This document shows, piece by piece, positions 55,986 to 64,000 of a stretch of DNA of 64,000 bases. The position numbers were made by a program, and so were the translations under genes. This DNA comes from Macrostomum hystrix (taxonomy: Eukaryota; Platyhelminthes; Macrostomidae), in the NCBI GenBank assembly GCA_950097015.1, contig CATNEN010000007.1, forward strand, positions 10,479,001-10,543,000, written 5' to 3'. Positions within the stretch are counted from its first letter, which is position 1, and the number at the start of each line of letters is the position of its first letter. The notes under the pieces are model-generated. The model saw nothing but the letters and a program-made list of their open reading frames with translations. It searched no databases and was not told where the DNA came from.

Positions 55986-56535
55986 CACTCAGTCTCAGTG
56001 CTGCTTGGGGGCCAGTAGACAGTCTAGGGGTTTGGGCTGTGTACATTCACGGCTTGAAATACAATGTACAGTCTGGGGCTTCGGCGCCCGGGGAAGGGAG
56101 GGGGTGGCTGTAATAAAATTTGGCCCGCAGAGTGGCGGAGGGGAGTTGGGGTGGCTGTCCTCGGAAAACAAAAAGTGACTCACTTTGAGATGATGCAGCT
56201 TTGCTCTGGATTGAGTAGAGATGTTCAAAATTGACAGCATTGTTGGAAAACATGTAAAGTGTAAGTGGATCAAATTTGGAGAAAATCTGACAAAGTGGGG
56301 CGACGATATGTCGAATTGAGTGATTTTTTGACGATTTTTGAGCAGTTTTTTGCACTTTTGAGCAGGAAGGAAATGATTTTTCGGGAATTTGAGTAGCCTA
56401 TTGCACTCAGCGTAGGTGGTTTTAGGTATGTGCAAAGTTTGGTGCGATTTGGTTGAGCGGTTTCGGCGTCTATAAAGACAAAAGGTTGCACACAGACAGA
56501 CAGACAGACAGAGTTTTCACTTTTATATATATAGA

Positions 56536-57391
56536 TTACTTATTAATATTACTATGATCAGTGACTACCACCACATACTACTAAGAGTCAAACCCGAGTA
56601 CGCAATAGATGTGCAACACTTTGCATTTATTCTATGAACCCAATACCTGTGAGGAGGGTGGGCACATCCTCACATGATAAATTCTATCCGTGTTTGCGAT
56701 AGACGCAGGAGGAATTAGCGCTGACCAAGCAGATGCAAGGTATTGCCTGACAGCAGCACAGCACAAGTACTGCAGGTGTCAGTTTCCACTGGCCTTTCTG
56801 TCCAAGCTGCGCTCATCGTAGGCTCCCCAAAATAATTAATGGCAGATCGACTTACGTGACCGCGGGATCCCGGATCTGGGTTATTCCGAAACGGTCTTCG
56901 TACAGAATTTGAATCTTAAGGATTAGCCTCGACTCATCGGCCCATCCGCCAGCTTCGCACCCGGCAAATGAATCAGCTTTTTCTGCCAATGCGGCAGGCT
57001 CATGTGTATCACAATAGCCCCGAACAAGCTAGCAGACTTCTGCAACAAGTGCCGCTCATCGCTGCACTCATGTCACACTTCACATACCCAAAATATTTAA
57101 AACTTGCGAAGGCCAGCGGCTCTACATGCTAGGCAAATAAAAAAATAAGCTCCTTCGCCAGCTGCTCTGCCACAAGTTCTAACATTTTTGAGAGACAAGT
57201 AATGCAGCAGAGATCTTACTGCTTTTGATCAATTTAGATTAAGTTTATTTCTCCTCATGGATCTCAAAGGTAACATAAATCAGCGGAGAGTTGAGGACAA
57301 AAATGTCAGTAACTGAATACGCTTCAATAAACCCAAGGGACTCGCGCATTCGAATGGACCACCTCCGACCTCGGATGCGTTGCTTCGGTTT
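56536..57391. other. Intergenic DNA; 3' flank of the secreted-protein gene
   Basis: No gene recognised. The minus-strand AATAAA at 57244-57249, about 145 nt after the next gene's stop, is a good polyadenylation signal candidate. Confidence 0.45.
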
Positions 57392-58060
57392 CTATGGCAA
57401 CAAGCCGGCCACAAAGCCGCGCAGCAGCTCGCGATCGTCGTCGCACAGGCGGCCGTCGTGGGCGGCTTTCTGCAATGCGCCAGTCGGTGTTGGAGCAAAT
57501 TCAGGTACTGGCCTGTCACGTGACAACTGCAGATTACCCGCCCGGACCACGCAGAACGCATACCCAATCTCAGCTCCCCAAGAAGTCAATTTTCAGCCTC
57601 TTCAATCTAGCACGCAAACTTTCTAAGACCTACTGAGACACCAAAACATACTTTTGAGAGAGCTGGGCTACCTACTGGGTAAATTTGCCCTTTAGTGTTC
57701 GTCAAGAGAGGCTGCAGTGCTGATTGCTTTACAGTCTAGGCCAAGTCAGCTTACCGCAACGGCTCCGAGCACCTGAGCGACCGCGGGGTCGATCACGCAG
57801 GTGTCCGGCTCCGAGGAATGCTTCTTCAGGCGGAAGAAGTGGTAGCCCTTCTTCAGCCGGAAGATCTGGTGGCCCGAGTGGCCTTCCGAGCCAACTTCCG
57901 CTGAAACATTGTTGGTGGGCGGGTTATCTTAAAAATCCCATCTCATCACATCGCAGAAGCCGAAGTGGTAGCGCTACTCACTCTGAGCTCGGACGGTTGC
58001 CGAGTCCAGGCAGACGAGGCAGACAGCGGCAAACAGCAGAGCCTGCAGAATTCCGTTCAT
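57392..58060 (-). CDS. Small secreted protein with duplicated FRLKK motif, 100 aa (candidate neuropeptide/hormone precursor)
   Basis: Coding exons in transcript order: 58060-57982, 57900-57755, 57469-57392, all GT-AG, phases 1 and 0, 101 codons with stop. The N-terminus is a clear signal peptide (MNGILQALLFAAVCLVCLDS, cleavage probably after ATVRA). The mature part has two adjacent near-repeats, HQIFRLKK and YHFFRLKK, each ending in a dibasic KK suitable for prohormone convertases. A C-terminal segment follows with only two cysteines (DTC…RLCDDD), able to form one disulfide. No amidation Gly precedes KK. The coding start lies in an exon beginning at 58097 after a strong acceptor (TTCAATTTCAG). 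A 5' UTR exon ending at donor 59340 is likely, with CATAAAG at 59474-59468 as a TATA-like box. The family is not recognised; function is inferred from architecture. Confidence 0.6.
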
Positions 58061-58097
58061 TGTCTCTGTCGGGAGCTTCTTTGGTTTGGAGTGCTTT

Positions 58098-59339
58098 CTG
58101 AAATTGAAACGCAGACTTTCTCACATTTAAAACGACACCCAAAATTAGCCGCAAACATGCGTACTCAAACACCTGCTTAGGTAGGGAATATTTCCCAGAA
58201 AAGGAAAACTTGCGAAGATGAGGCGTCAGTCACCAGGAAGTCTTAGCGAGTTCCCATAGATGTCTTGGGCTCCCATCGGAGTCCTGACTGACATTGCAAG
58301 CTGTGGCAAGACAATAGTTTGAAGATATTTACTGAGGCCCGCAGCGTCTTGAGAGCTCTGGAAAATTTCGCTCAGAGCAGACAGCAGATATCCACCAGAT
58401 TGAGCAATGGGCGAGCAGATCTACTTAAAATTGGTCATTAAAACTGGGGAAATAACTTGCCTGTTCTAGCCCCTGATTCCGGTGTCGCAGTTGGAATGCG
58501 AATTTCCCGAAGAGAAATCGTCGGGAGCTAAATAGAGAAAAGCGGCACGCAGGGTCAAGGGGAATATTTAATACCCAAAGCGACCTTGTCGACTTCGACC
58601 TGCCTGGCCTCGACCTCGACTCGTGGATCAATAAATGGAGAAGATGGCGCTGTCTGTGAACTATCGCTTGCTCGCATCTCGCATCGCCAGCACCTCACTG
58701 CTCCACTACTCAGCTTATAGCAGCGGCACCGGCCTGGGACCAAGTCCAGCCTCCCACCCTATATGCCGGTCTTGTCCGCTCGGATGCCCGGGCGCTGACT
58801 TATTCTCTGTGAAGTCGAGGCCCTAATCTCTCATCCCAAAATTGGCTTCTGGATGGGATCAGAAAAGCAGCTTTTGTTAATAATAGATCCAGGTGGCAAG
58901 CCGGGTCCCCTGGGCTTATCGTTGTCTGAGCAGGCAGTGAAAGGCGCCAATGAGCTAATTCAAAGCTGCGAGCTTGACAGATTAACGGGATTAGCTCCAG
59001 AAAGAATCGGATTAGCGCTAATCCGCTTGTTAAAGCGTACATGACGCAAAAAGATAATGGGATTAGCATCGGGGCCAGAAAATCGGGAATCCGGATCGGT
59101 GAAAGCTTCACCGCCGCATGCCAGCGCCTCACGCCCCGCAGCCAGGTGGCGCCACTGCCCAGCGGTGTGCAATGCTTCTATGGTACCTGAGTCTTGTTCC
59201 ACACCTGTTCTGGCAGCTTTTCTTAATTGGCCATTAAAATTGTCGACTATGCATTGTCTGAGCCAACAGGTTGGGCAGTTTCCGTGATGTCGCACCGCTC
59301 CAGTCCTGCTCTGATAGAGCTGTTAAACAAAAAACTCAC
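58098..59339 (-). other. Probable 5' UTR intron of the secreted-protein gene
   Basis: Runs from donor GTGAGT (59339, minus) to acceptor TTTCAG (58098). No coding potential or repeat array recognised within. Confidence 0.4.
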
Positions 59340-59467
59340 CTGGTGGATTTGTTGCTGTCGGACTGGGCCGAGGCACTGACAATGACTTCTGGCTGAGCTG
59401 GTTTCTCAGGGCTGAGCGATCCTGGATGTGTGCGAGGGGAGCCTCCGAGAACGCGGCGGACCTCCGG

Positions 59468-59474
59468 CTTTATG
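59468..59474 (-). promoter_or_regulatory. TATA-like box upstream of the secreted-protein gene
   Basis: CATAAAG on the minus strand lies about 30 bp upstream of a plausible start for the non-coding exon that ends at donor 59340. Confidence 0.3.
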
Positions 59475-61311
59475 CAGCAGCTGCCGCAGGCCGCCATTGG
59501 CTGGGCGGCCGTCCCAGCCCCCCCCTCCGCCAGGGAACCGGCAGTAGGTGACTTCCCGCCTCCTCAACCCGATCCTCCGTCGTCTTTGAATGGCAAGTTA
59601 CGATGCCCCAAGCAGCTTCAGAGTCTGGCCCACTAGCAATTCCCTTTCTCTGCTCCCCTTGGCCCTTTCACTTGAAAGCTGCATTCTTCCCAGGTGGGGA
59701 GTGCCAAGGCGAAGCTCTTGCGTCAGAGTGAAGCCTGCGGGCCCGTGAAAACAACGCAGCCTTTTCACATTCTCGCGCGACCCAACGGGGAATAAGCGGC
59801 CGAGCCAGTCGGGGAAGACAGTCTGGGAGCAGCGATGACTTTTCAGCTGAGCCTTCTGCCCCCGCCTTATCGGCAGCTGCAGTGCCAGTGCCAATATCCG
59901 GCACAGGAACGGGCGGGCGGGTCGTGGGAACACGGGAAGCCGGCAGGTGTGGTTCCGAGGCTGCCTGTCTGAGCTAGGGATCTGCGAGAGAAAACTTTCT
60001 TCAGCGAGTCTGTTCTCCCTGGGGGCGGCCCCAGGCAGTGAGCTGGCTGGCCTTTGAACTGATGTCTCGCATTGTCAGCTCGCAGGCAAAGAATTTCAGG
60101 CAGGACTCCAGGACTGGGAGGGAGGAGGGCAAACACCGGGCCCGCGCATCTTGGCGGGCTCGGCGGAATCGGCCGCGACTTCCGCGAAATCGCCGGATCA
60201 ATTCGGCGTCACGCGCTGTTTGGCCTGACCCGCGCGCCGCTCATTCAAATCGAAATCTTATTCCGCCTCTGCCGCTGGGTGCTATTTGCGTTCCTTGCTG
60301 GTTGTCATGGCAACCACATGTGTATTTCTCTCGTTAGCATGGAAGAATTAACATCGGAAAACAAATCTTCTGAGAAGAATATTTCTCAGAAGCATTGGGT
60401 CTGATTTTCTGGGCATGCGGAGGGAAAACTGCTTCTGAAAACCCCCGGACTTGCCGCGCGGAGTCACGGAGGCGATCCGGGTGTCATCCGGACAATGCCG
60501 AGGGCCGTCGATGATTGACTCCGGGGAAGTCCAGCTGAAGCTCCAGTCGCAGCTCCTCTAGGACCACTCTGACTCTCAACGCTTCCTGACCGGACTTTCC
60601 TGAGAGCGCTGCTTACAAAACTCGGCGCCGTGGCGACGGCTGCGGCAGCTGGGAGGCATTGTTTGGGCCATAATTAGAAAACAATCAACCATTTAAAATA
60701 ATCGCATTGTCCGGCGTCAGTGCGCCCTTTTTCTAGAAATCGATAGTGACAGCAGGCCGCTAATTTTCGCTCAGGTGTCAATCCACCGCACAGCTGAGCA
60801 CTTCATCAGCACCTGGACCCGGCTCTATTCTCACCTTCAATCACGTCTCTCTAAAGTTATATTTTTCTATTTTCAGTCACATTTTTTCAACTGCCAATCA
60901 GTCAAATCAAGCGAATCTAGCAGCAATTTCGTCTAGGGAATTTTTCCGGGTTTTTCACAAGTGCCACAACGCTAATTAGGTTTCTGCAATTGGAGTAACC
61001 CAGCGCTCTTGATCAGGAGACAGGTAGAGGCTGCGATTATTAAATTTTGTAAAAGGACATCCGCAAATGAAAGAAGAGTATAAATAGTAGAAATGTGGGC
61101 AAAGAACAGGCGCAAAAAATGTTTATCCAGTTATAATCCAATCACTACTCCCGACTCGCAACTGGTCTATAGGTCGGTGGTTCGAATCAGCGAAAAAAAA
61201 TTCACGCGGGTTTTTTGTACAAAGGAAAATGCTTGATAGATTAAAGAGATTTGTCAAAATCCTGCTAATGGAAATCTCATCCCACAACACGATGGCGATA
61301 TCCCTATTGGA
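59475..61311. other. Intergenic GC-rich DNA
   Basis: Upstream of the secreted-protein gene and downstream of the RBR gene. No gene, RNA or array recognised. A tRNA T-arm-like stretch near 61170 (GGTGGTTCGAATC) is not part of a complete tRNA. Confidence 0.4.
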
Positions 61312-61949
61312 TCAGTGTTCTTGCTGCCAGCGTTGCCGCCAACGCCGCTCCCTGACGACGAGCAGAGGCACCAGCACCGGGCTGGCCAGCAGCAGCAGCG
61401 GCGAGACGGCGAGGCCGACAATGGCAGCACCACCGACGCCAGCGGCAAGGAGGCCGCGCCGGAGAGCTCGGCGAAGTCGCGGACGGCCGGGCAGGAAGTT
61501 GGCGCTGCAGCCGTAGACGCTGAGCCGGGACTCGTGGCCGCCGAGGAGCCGCTTGGGCAGCAGGCCGAGGAGGCGGCCCCGCTGCCAGAGCCGCTTGCCG
61601 CACAGGTAGCAGAACTCGATGTGGCAGACCATGCAGGTCATGTGGCGGCAGCCGCCGTCCCGCTCAATCAGGGCCCGACACTGAGGGCAGTTGCGCGCCC
61701 GCCGCGTCTCGGCGGCGCCGACAGCCGCGGCGTCTTCGTCCGGCCGCATCTCGCGGCTCCAGGCGGTCAGCAGGCTGCCGTCGGCGTCGGCCAGGTCCAT
61801 GCACGCGTGGCCAGGGTGCGGCCCGTGGCAAGCGAAGCACCACGCGACTCCGCAGGACTCGCATTCGACTTCGTTGCTTTCAGCGTCGGCCGCGGCGCGG
61901 CCGCGAGGTAGATCTCGGCGGCACACGATGTGTGGCATGTGTGGCAACC
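61312..61949 (-). CDS. RNF217: Last exon of an RNF217-like RBR E3 ubiquitin ligase (partial)
   Basis: The minus-strand frame ends at TGA 61312-61314. It encodes the end of an IBR domain (CESCGVAWCFACHG), a linker, RING2 (CPQCRALIERDGGCRHMTC, then CHIEFCYLCG with the catalytic Cys in GGCRHMTC), the conserved SVYGCSANFLPGRP stretch, and a hydrophobic C-terminal segment with one or two membrane helices. RBR ligases pass ubiquitin through a RING2 cysteine thioester; the GxHxSxLSxxGC tail plus membrane anchor suits the RNF217/RNF19 group. The 5' boundary is uncertain: acceptor CATGCAG at 61950 abuts the minisatellite, and CGCCGAG near 61918 is an alternative. RING1 and the first IBR cysteines must lie in upstream exons not found here, perhaps beyond the LTR element. 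Confidence 0.75.
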
Positions 61950-62475
61950 CTGCATGATGGGTATCAGGACCCGGTAGCTGATGGATGCGTGACAACCATG
62001 CATGATGGGTATCAGGACCCGGTAGCTGATGGATGCGTGACAACCATGCATGATGGTTATCAGGACCCGGTAGCTGATGGATGCGTGACAACCATGCATG
62101 ATGGGTAGCAGGACCCGGTAGCTGATGGATGCGTGACAACCATGCATGATGGGTAGCAGGACCCGGTAGCCGATGGATGCGTGACAACCATGCATGATGG
62201 GTATCAGGACCCGGTAGCTGATGGATGCGTGACAACCATGCATGATGGGTAGCAGGACCCGGTAGCTGATGGATGCGTGACAACCATGCATGATGGGTAT
62301 CAGGACCCGGTAGCTGATGGATGCGTGACAACCATGCATGATGGGTATCAGGACCCGGTAGCTGATGGATGCGTGACAACCATGCATGATGGGTAGCAGG
62401 ACCCGGTAGCTGATGGATGCGTGGCAACCATGCATGATGGGTAGCAGGACCCGGTAGCTGATGGATGCGTGACAA
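61943..62475. repeat. 48-bp minisatellite, about 11 copies, beside the RBR exon
   Basis: Units with core GGACCCGGTAGCTGATGGAT directly adjoin the exon's 5' side, so the last unit may supply the splice acceptor. Very homogeneous (GTATC/GTAGC variants). The 48-bp period keeps frames open and fuses a spurious repetitive N-terminus to the exon frame. Confidence 0.96.
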
Positions 62476-63076
62476 CCCATCTCGATGGGGATCAGTTGCG
62501 AGGATTCTGTTTGGGATCTTGCCATGAGAGATAGTTCAATAAACCATAAAAGAACCAAACAATTTGACATAGTCACCTGAACCGCTGAAGAGTACAGCTG
62601 CTAACACTGTAAGATGAGAATTTGTTGTAGAAATAGGTTGAAACGTGCGCCTCACAGGACAATATTACGAGCTCGTATGCGCATTGTTTAATGGTTTTCA
62701 AATAGCTCGTATATTTATCATAAAAAATAGGGCATCAAACTGTGAAATACTTAAGGTGTAGTGTACTCAATGTACGAGCCTAAAATAGCGTAAAATACTG
62801 TCGAATGACAAGAGTGTTTCTCAAGATATGTGTAAGATTGTTGGCAACATGTTTGCACACGCTATCTACGTTTGCATGCTGTACAATGATGTACATTCAT
62901 TAATCGTTAAAATATAAGCGAGTGAGTTGACGCCTTAAGTGGCGAGAATTTGGTCTACGCTACAATCTCGTTTTCGGCGGCTTACACTGGTGACAGCGGT
63001 GGCTGTGAAAAACAGTGAGAGCAGTGCTAGTGCAGAGAGCCCTGCAGTGGCAGTAGCGCAAGCCAGTTTTGTCAAC

Positions 63077-63847
63077 ATGTTTCTGCGACCGCCCCAATAC
63101 CAGTATGGGCAAGATTTTGAGCTCTGGCTGGCGCGTTTCAACAACTTTGCATCGTCCTTTCCGGAGGATCAGCGCAAAAATGCTCTACTGTCATTCCTCG
63201 ACGACAAAGCGTACCAAGCGGCCAGCAATCTGGCAGCTGCCCATTCCTACAGCGATTTTGAAAAGGCTTTGCTCAGTCGTTTCCGGCCATCTGCATCCTC
63301 TGCTGAGCTGCAAGCCCAGTTCTTCAGCCTCACTCAGAAGGACGGGCAGTCGGTTGCAGAGTACTCCGATGCCCTGGTCATCGCGGTGAAGCGCGCTTTT
63401 CCAAGTCTAGAGGAGCCTGCGACTGATGAGCGCAGGATGACGGAAGTGACAGCGAAGGACGAGCTGCTCAAAGGTCGATTTCTTTCTGGATTGAGAAACC
63501 CAGCTGTGCGGATGCAGACGCAGATGCAGCCGAAAGCGACGTTCACTGAGACGGTGGAAACAGCGAAGTTCGTCGAATCAGTGCAGTCACAAGGAGGCGC
63601 CGCCACTGCACTGGCTGCTGAGGCTCCCGAGGCCTTTGCTGTTGGAAATCAGCGGTCTCTGCAGGAGCTGTCGAACAAGCTCAGCCGTCTGGAGTCGAAA
63701 GAACAAAATCGTCGTGGAAGCGGCGACAGACGTGGAGTCGTGACGTGTTGGAGGTGCGGTAAGCCGGGCCACGTTCAAAGATTCTGCTCTCAGAAGTCGG
63801 GAAACTTCAATGGAGCGGCGACCGCCGGGGTGCCGTTCCGCAAGTGA
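63077..63847 (+). CDS. Gag of the second LTR retrotransposon
   Basis: The frame is open from before the LTR end; the first ATG is 63077 (an upstream start would need GTG). It gives about 256 aa: a helical capsid-like domain (FELWLARFNNFASSF, LLSRFRPSASS) and a C-terminal zinc knuckle CWRCGKPGHVQRFC. Gag packages the element RNA into particles. The frame closes at TGA 63845-63847, where the pol frame already overlaps. Confidence 0.82.
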   Translation: MFLRPPQYQYGQDFELWLARFNNFASSFPEDQRKNALLSFLDDKAYQAASNLAAAHSYSDFEKALLSRFRPSASSAELQAQFFSLTQKDGQSVAEYSDALVIAVKRAFPSLEEPATDERRMTEVTAKDELLKGRFLSGLRNPAVRMQTQMQPKATFTETVETAKFVESVQSQGGAATALAAEAPEAFAVGNQRSLQELSNKLSRLESKEQNRRGSGDRRGVVTCWRCGKPGHVQRFCSQKSGNFNGAATAGVPFRK

Positions 63848-64000
63848 GAATCCCGGCGCAGCCAGTCCTGGAGGTGTCCTGCTCAGCCACCGGCGCCAAC
63901 ATGTTGGTGCAGTGCCGCATTCTGCCGATGGGTGTCCCTGCCAGCTGTTTGGTTGACACTGGGTGTTCACAGTCGCTGATGTCGAGTTCCCTGTTTCGTA
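63844..64000 (+). CDS. Start of Pol (aspartic protease) of the second LTR retrotransposon, partial
   Basis: Open in the -1 frame relative to Gag and overlapping its stop. It contains the protease active site LVDTGCSQSLMSSSLF. A -1 frameshift or separate initiation would be needed. Truncated by the window edge. Confidence 0.75.
   Translation, partial: MRIPAQPVLEVSCSATGANMLVQCRILPMGVPASCLVDTGCSQSLMSSSLFR

Larger units (their letters stand above)
54267..56535 (-). mobile_element. Second Helitron, internally deleted, with decayed helicase
   Basis: On the minus strand the 5' end is TCTATATATATAAAAG at 56535, followed by TCTGTCTGTCTGTC and GAAACCGCTCAACC, parallel to the 5' design of the first Helitron. 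The 3' end is a short hairpin (TGCCC…GGGCA), an A-run and GCTAG ending at 54267. Flanking bases are A and T, the classic Helitron insertion dinucleotide. Only the helicase C-terminal half remains, so the Rep domain and most of the replicase are lost. A hAT-like MITE is inserted near the 3' end. Confidence 0.72.
62757..64000 (+). mobile_element. Second LTR retrotransposon, 5' part only (cut by window end)
   Basis: A 5' LTR candidate at 62757-62986 runs from TGTAGTGTAC to GGCTTACA, has a TATA box (TATAA at 62913) and begins with the same TGTAGTGT as the gypsy LTR upstream. One base later, TGGTGACAGCGGTGG (62988) is a primer-binding-site candidate. Gag and the beginning of pol follow. The 3' LTR and target duplication lie beyond the window. 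Confidence 0.75.

Noticed and set aside
62939-63076. Gag starting at 62939
   Set aside because: That codon is GTG and lies inside the predicted LTR and primer-binding region; the first ATG is at 63077.

Overview
This is animal nuclear DNA. Genes are split by GT-AG introns, and the orthologues are metazoan (NOVA, LMBRD2, an RNF13-type PA-TM-RING ligase, an RNF217-type RBR ligase). Mobile DNA is abundant (Helitrons, Ty3/gypsy LTR elements, a LINE tail, a hAT-like MITE, a cut-and-paste DNA transposon with a RAG1-N-terminus-like zinc domain). Minisatellites are extraordinarily dense, and 3' splice sites lie within 10 nt of three start codons, as expected where spliced-leader trans-splicing occurs. 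The best guess is a free-living flatworm or another lophotrochozoan; the species cannot be fixed from sequence alone.

Layout. 1-3.7 kb: GC-rich DNA with only two orphan candidate exons. 4.2-8.5 kb (-): a seven-exon ankyrin-type gene encoding 841 aa and ending in a polybasic tract plus CaaX box. 9.6-10.15 kb: a decayed LINE tail. 11.41-14.18 kb: a complete DNA transposon with about 190-bp inverted repeats starting CACAGTG and a 4-bp target duplication. 14.5-21.9 kb (-): a seven-exon, 387-aa RNF13/RNF167-type ligase, five of whose six introns are mostly minisatellite. A 1.4-kb divergent promoter region separates it from NOVA (23.4-29.7 kb, +, five exons, 476 aa). The probable NOVA 3' UTR carries a 33-bp array and its only AATAAA; a full-length Ty3/gypsy element with indistinguishable LTRs (31.87-36.48 kb, coding on -) begins 21 bp past that signal. 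37.7-41.9 kb (-): LMBRD2 in six exons, 706 aa.

42.96-52.24 kb: a probable non-autonomous Helitron whose interior is almost wholly two satellites: about 7.5 kb of a 23-bp repeat in higher-order copies, then about 1 kb of an 18-bp repeat. 54.27-56.54 kb (-): a second Helitron with a decayed Pif1-type helicase and a nested 274-bp hAT-like MITE. 57.4-59.4 kb (-): a gene for a 100-aa secreted protein with a duplicated FRLKK motif (candidate neuropeptide or hormone precursor). 61.3-62.5 kb (-): the last exon of an RNF217-like RBR ligase next to a 48-bp array. 62.76-64.0 kb (+): the 5' LTR, gag and start of pol of a second LTR retrotransposon, cut by the window edge.

Two things stand out. The transposon joins a RAG1-like N-terminal zinc region to a large transposase-like protein and has ends matching the V(D)J recombination heptamer. 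And nearly every long intron in the window has its own private tandem repeat. All exon structures were built by eye from splice sites, phase and homology and have not been checked against transcripts.
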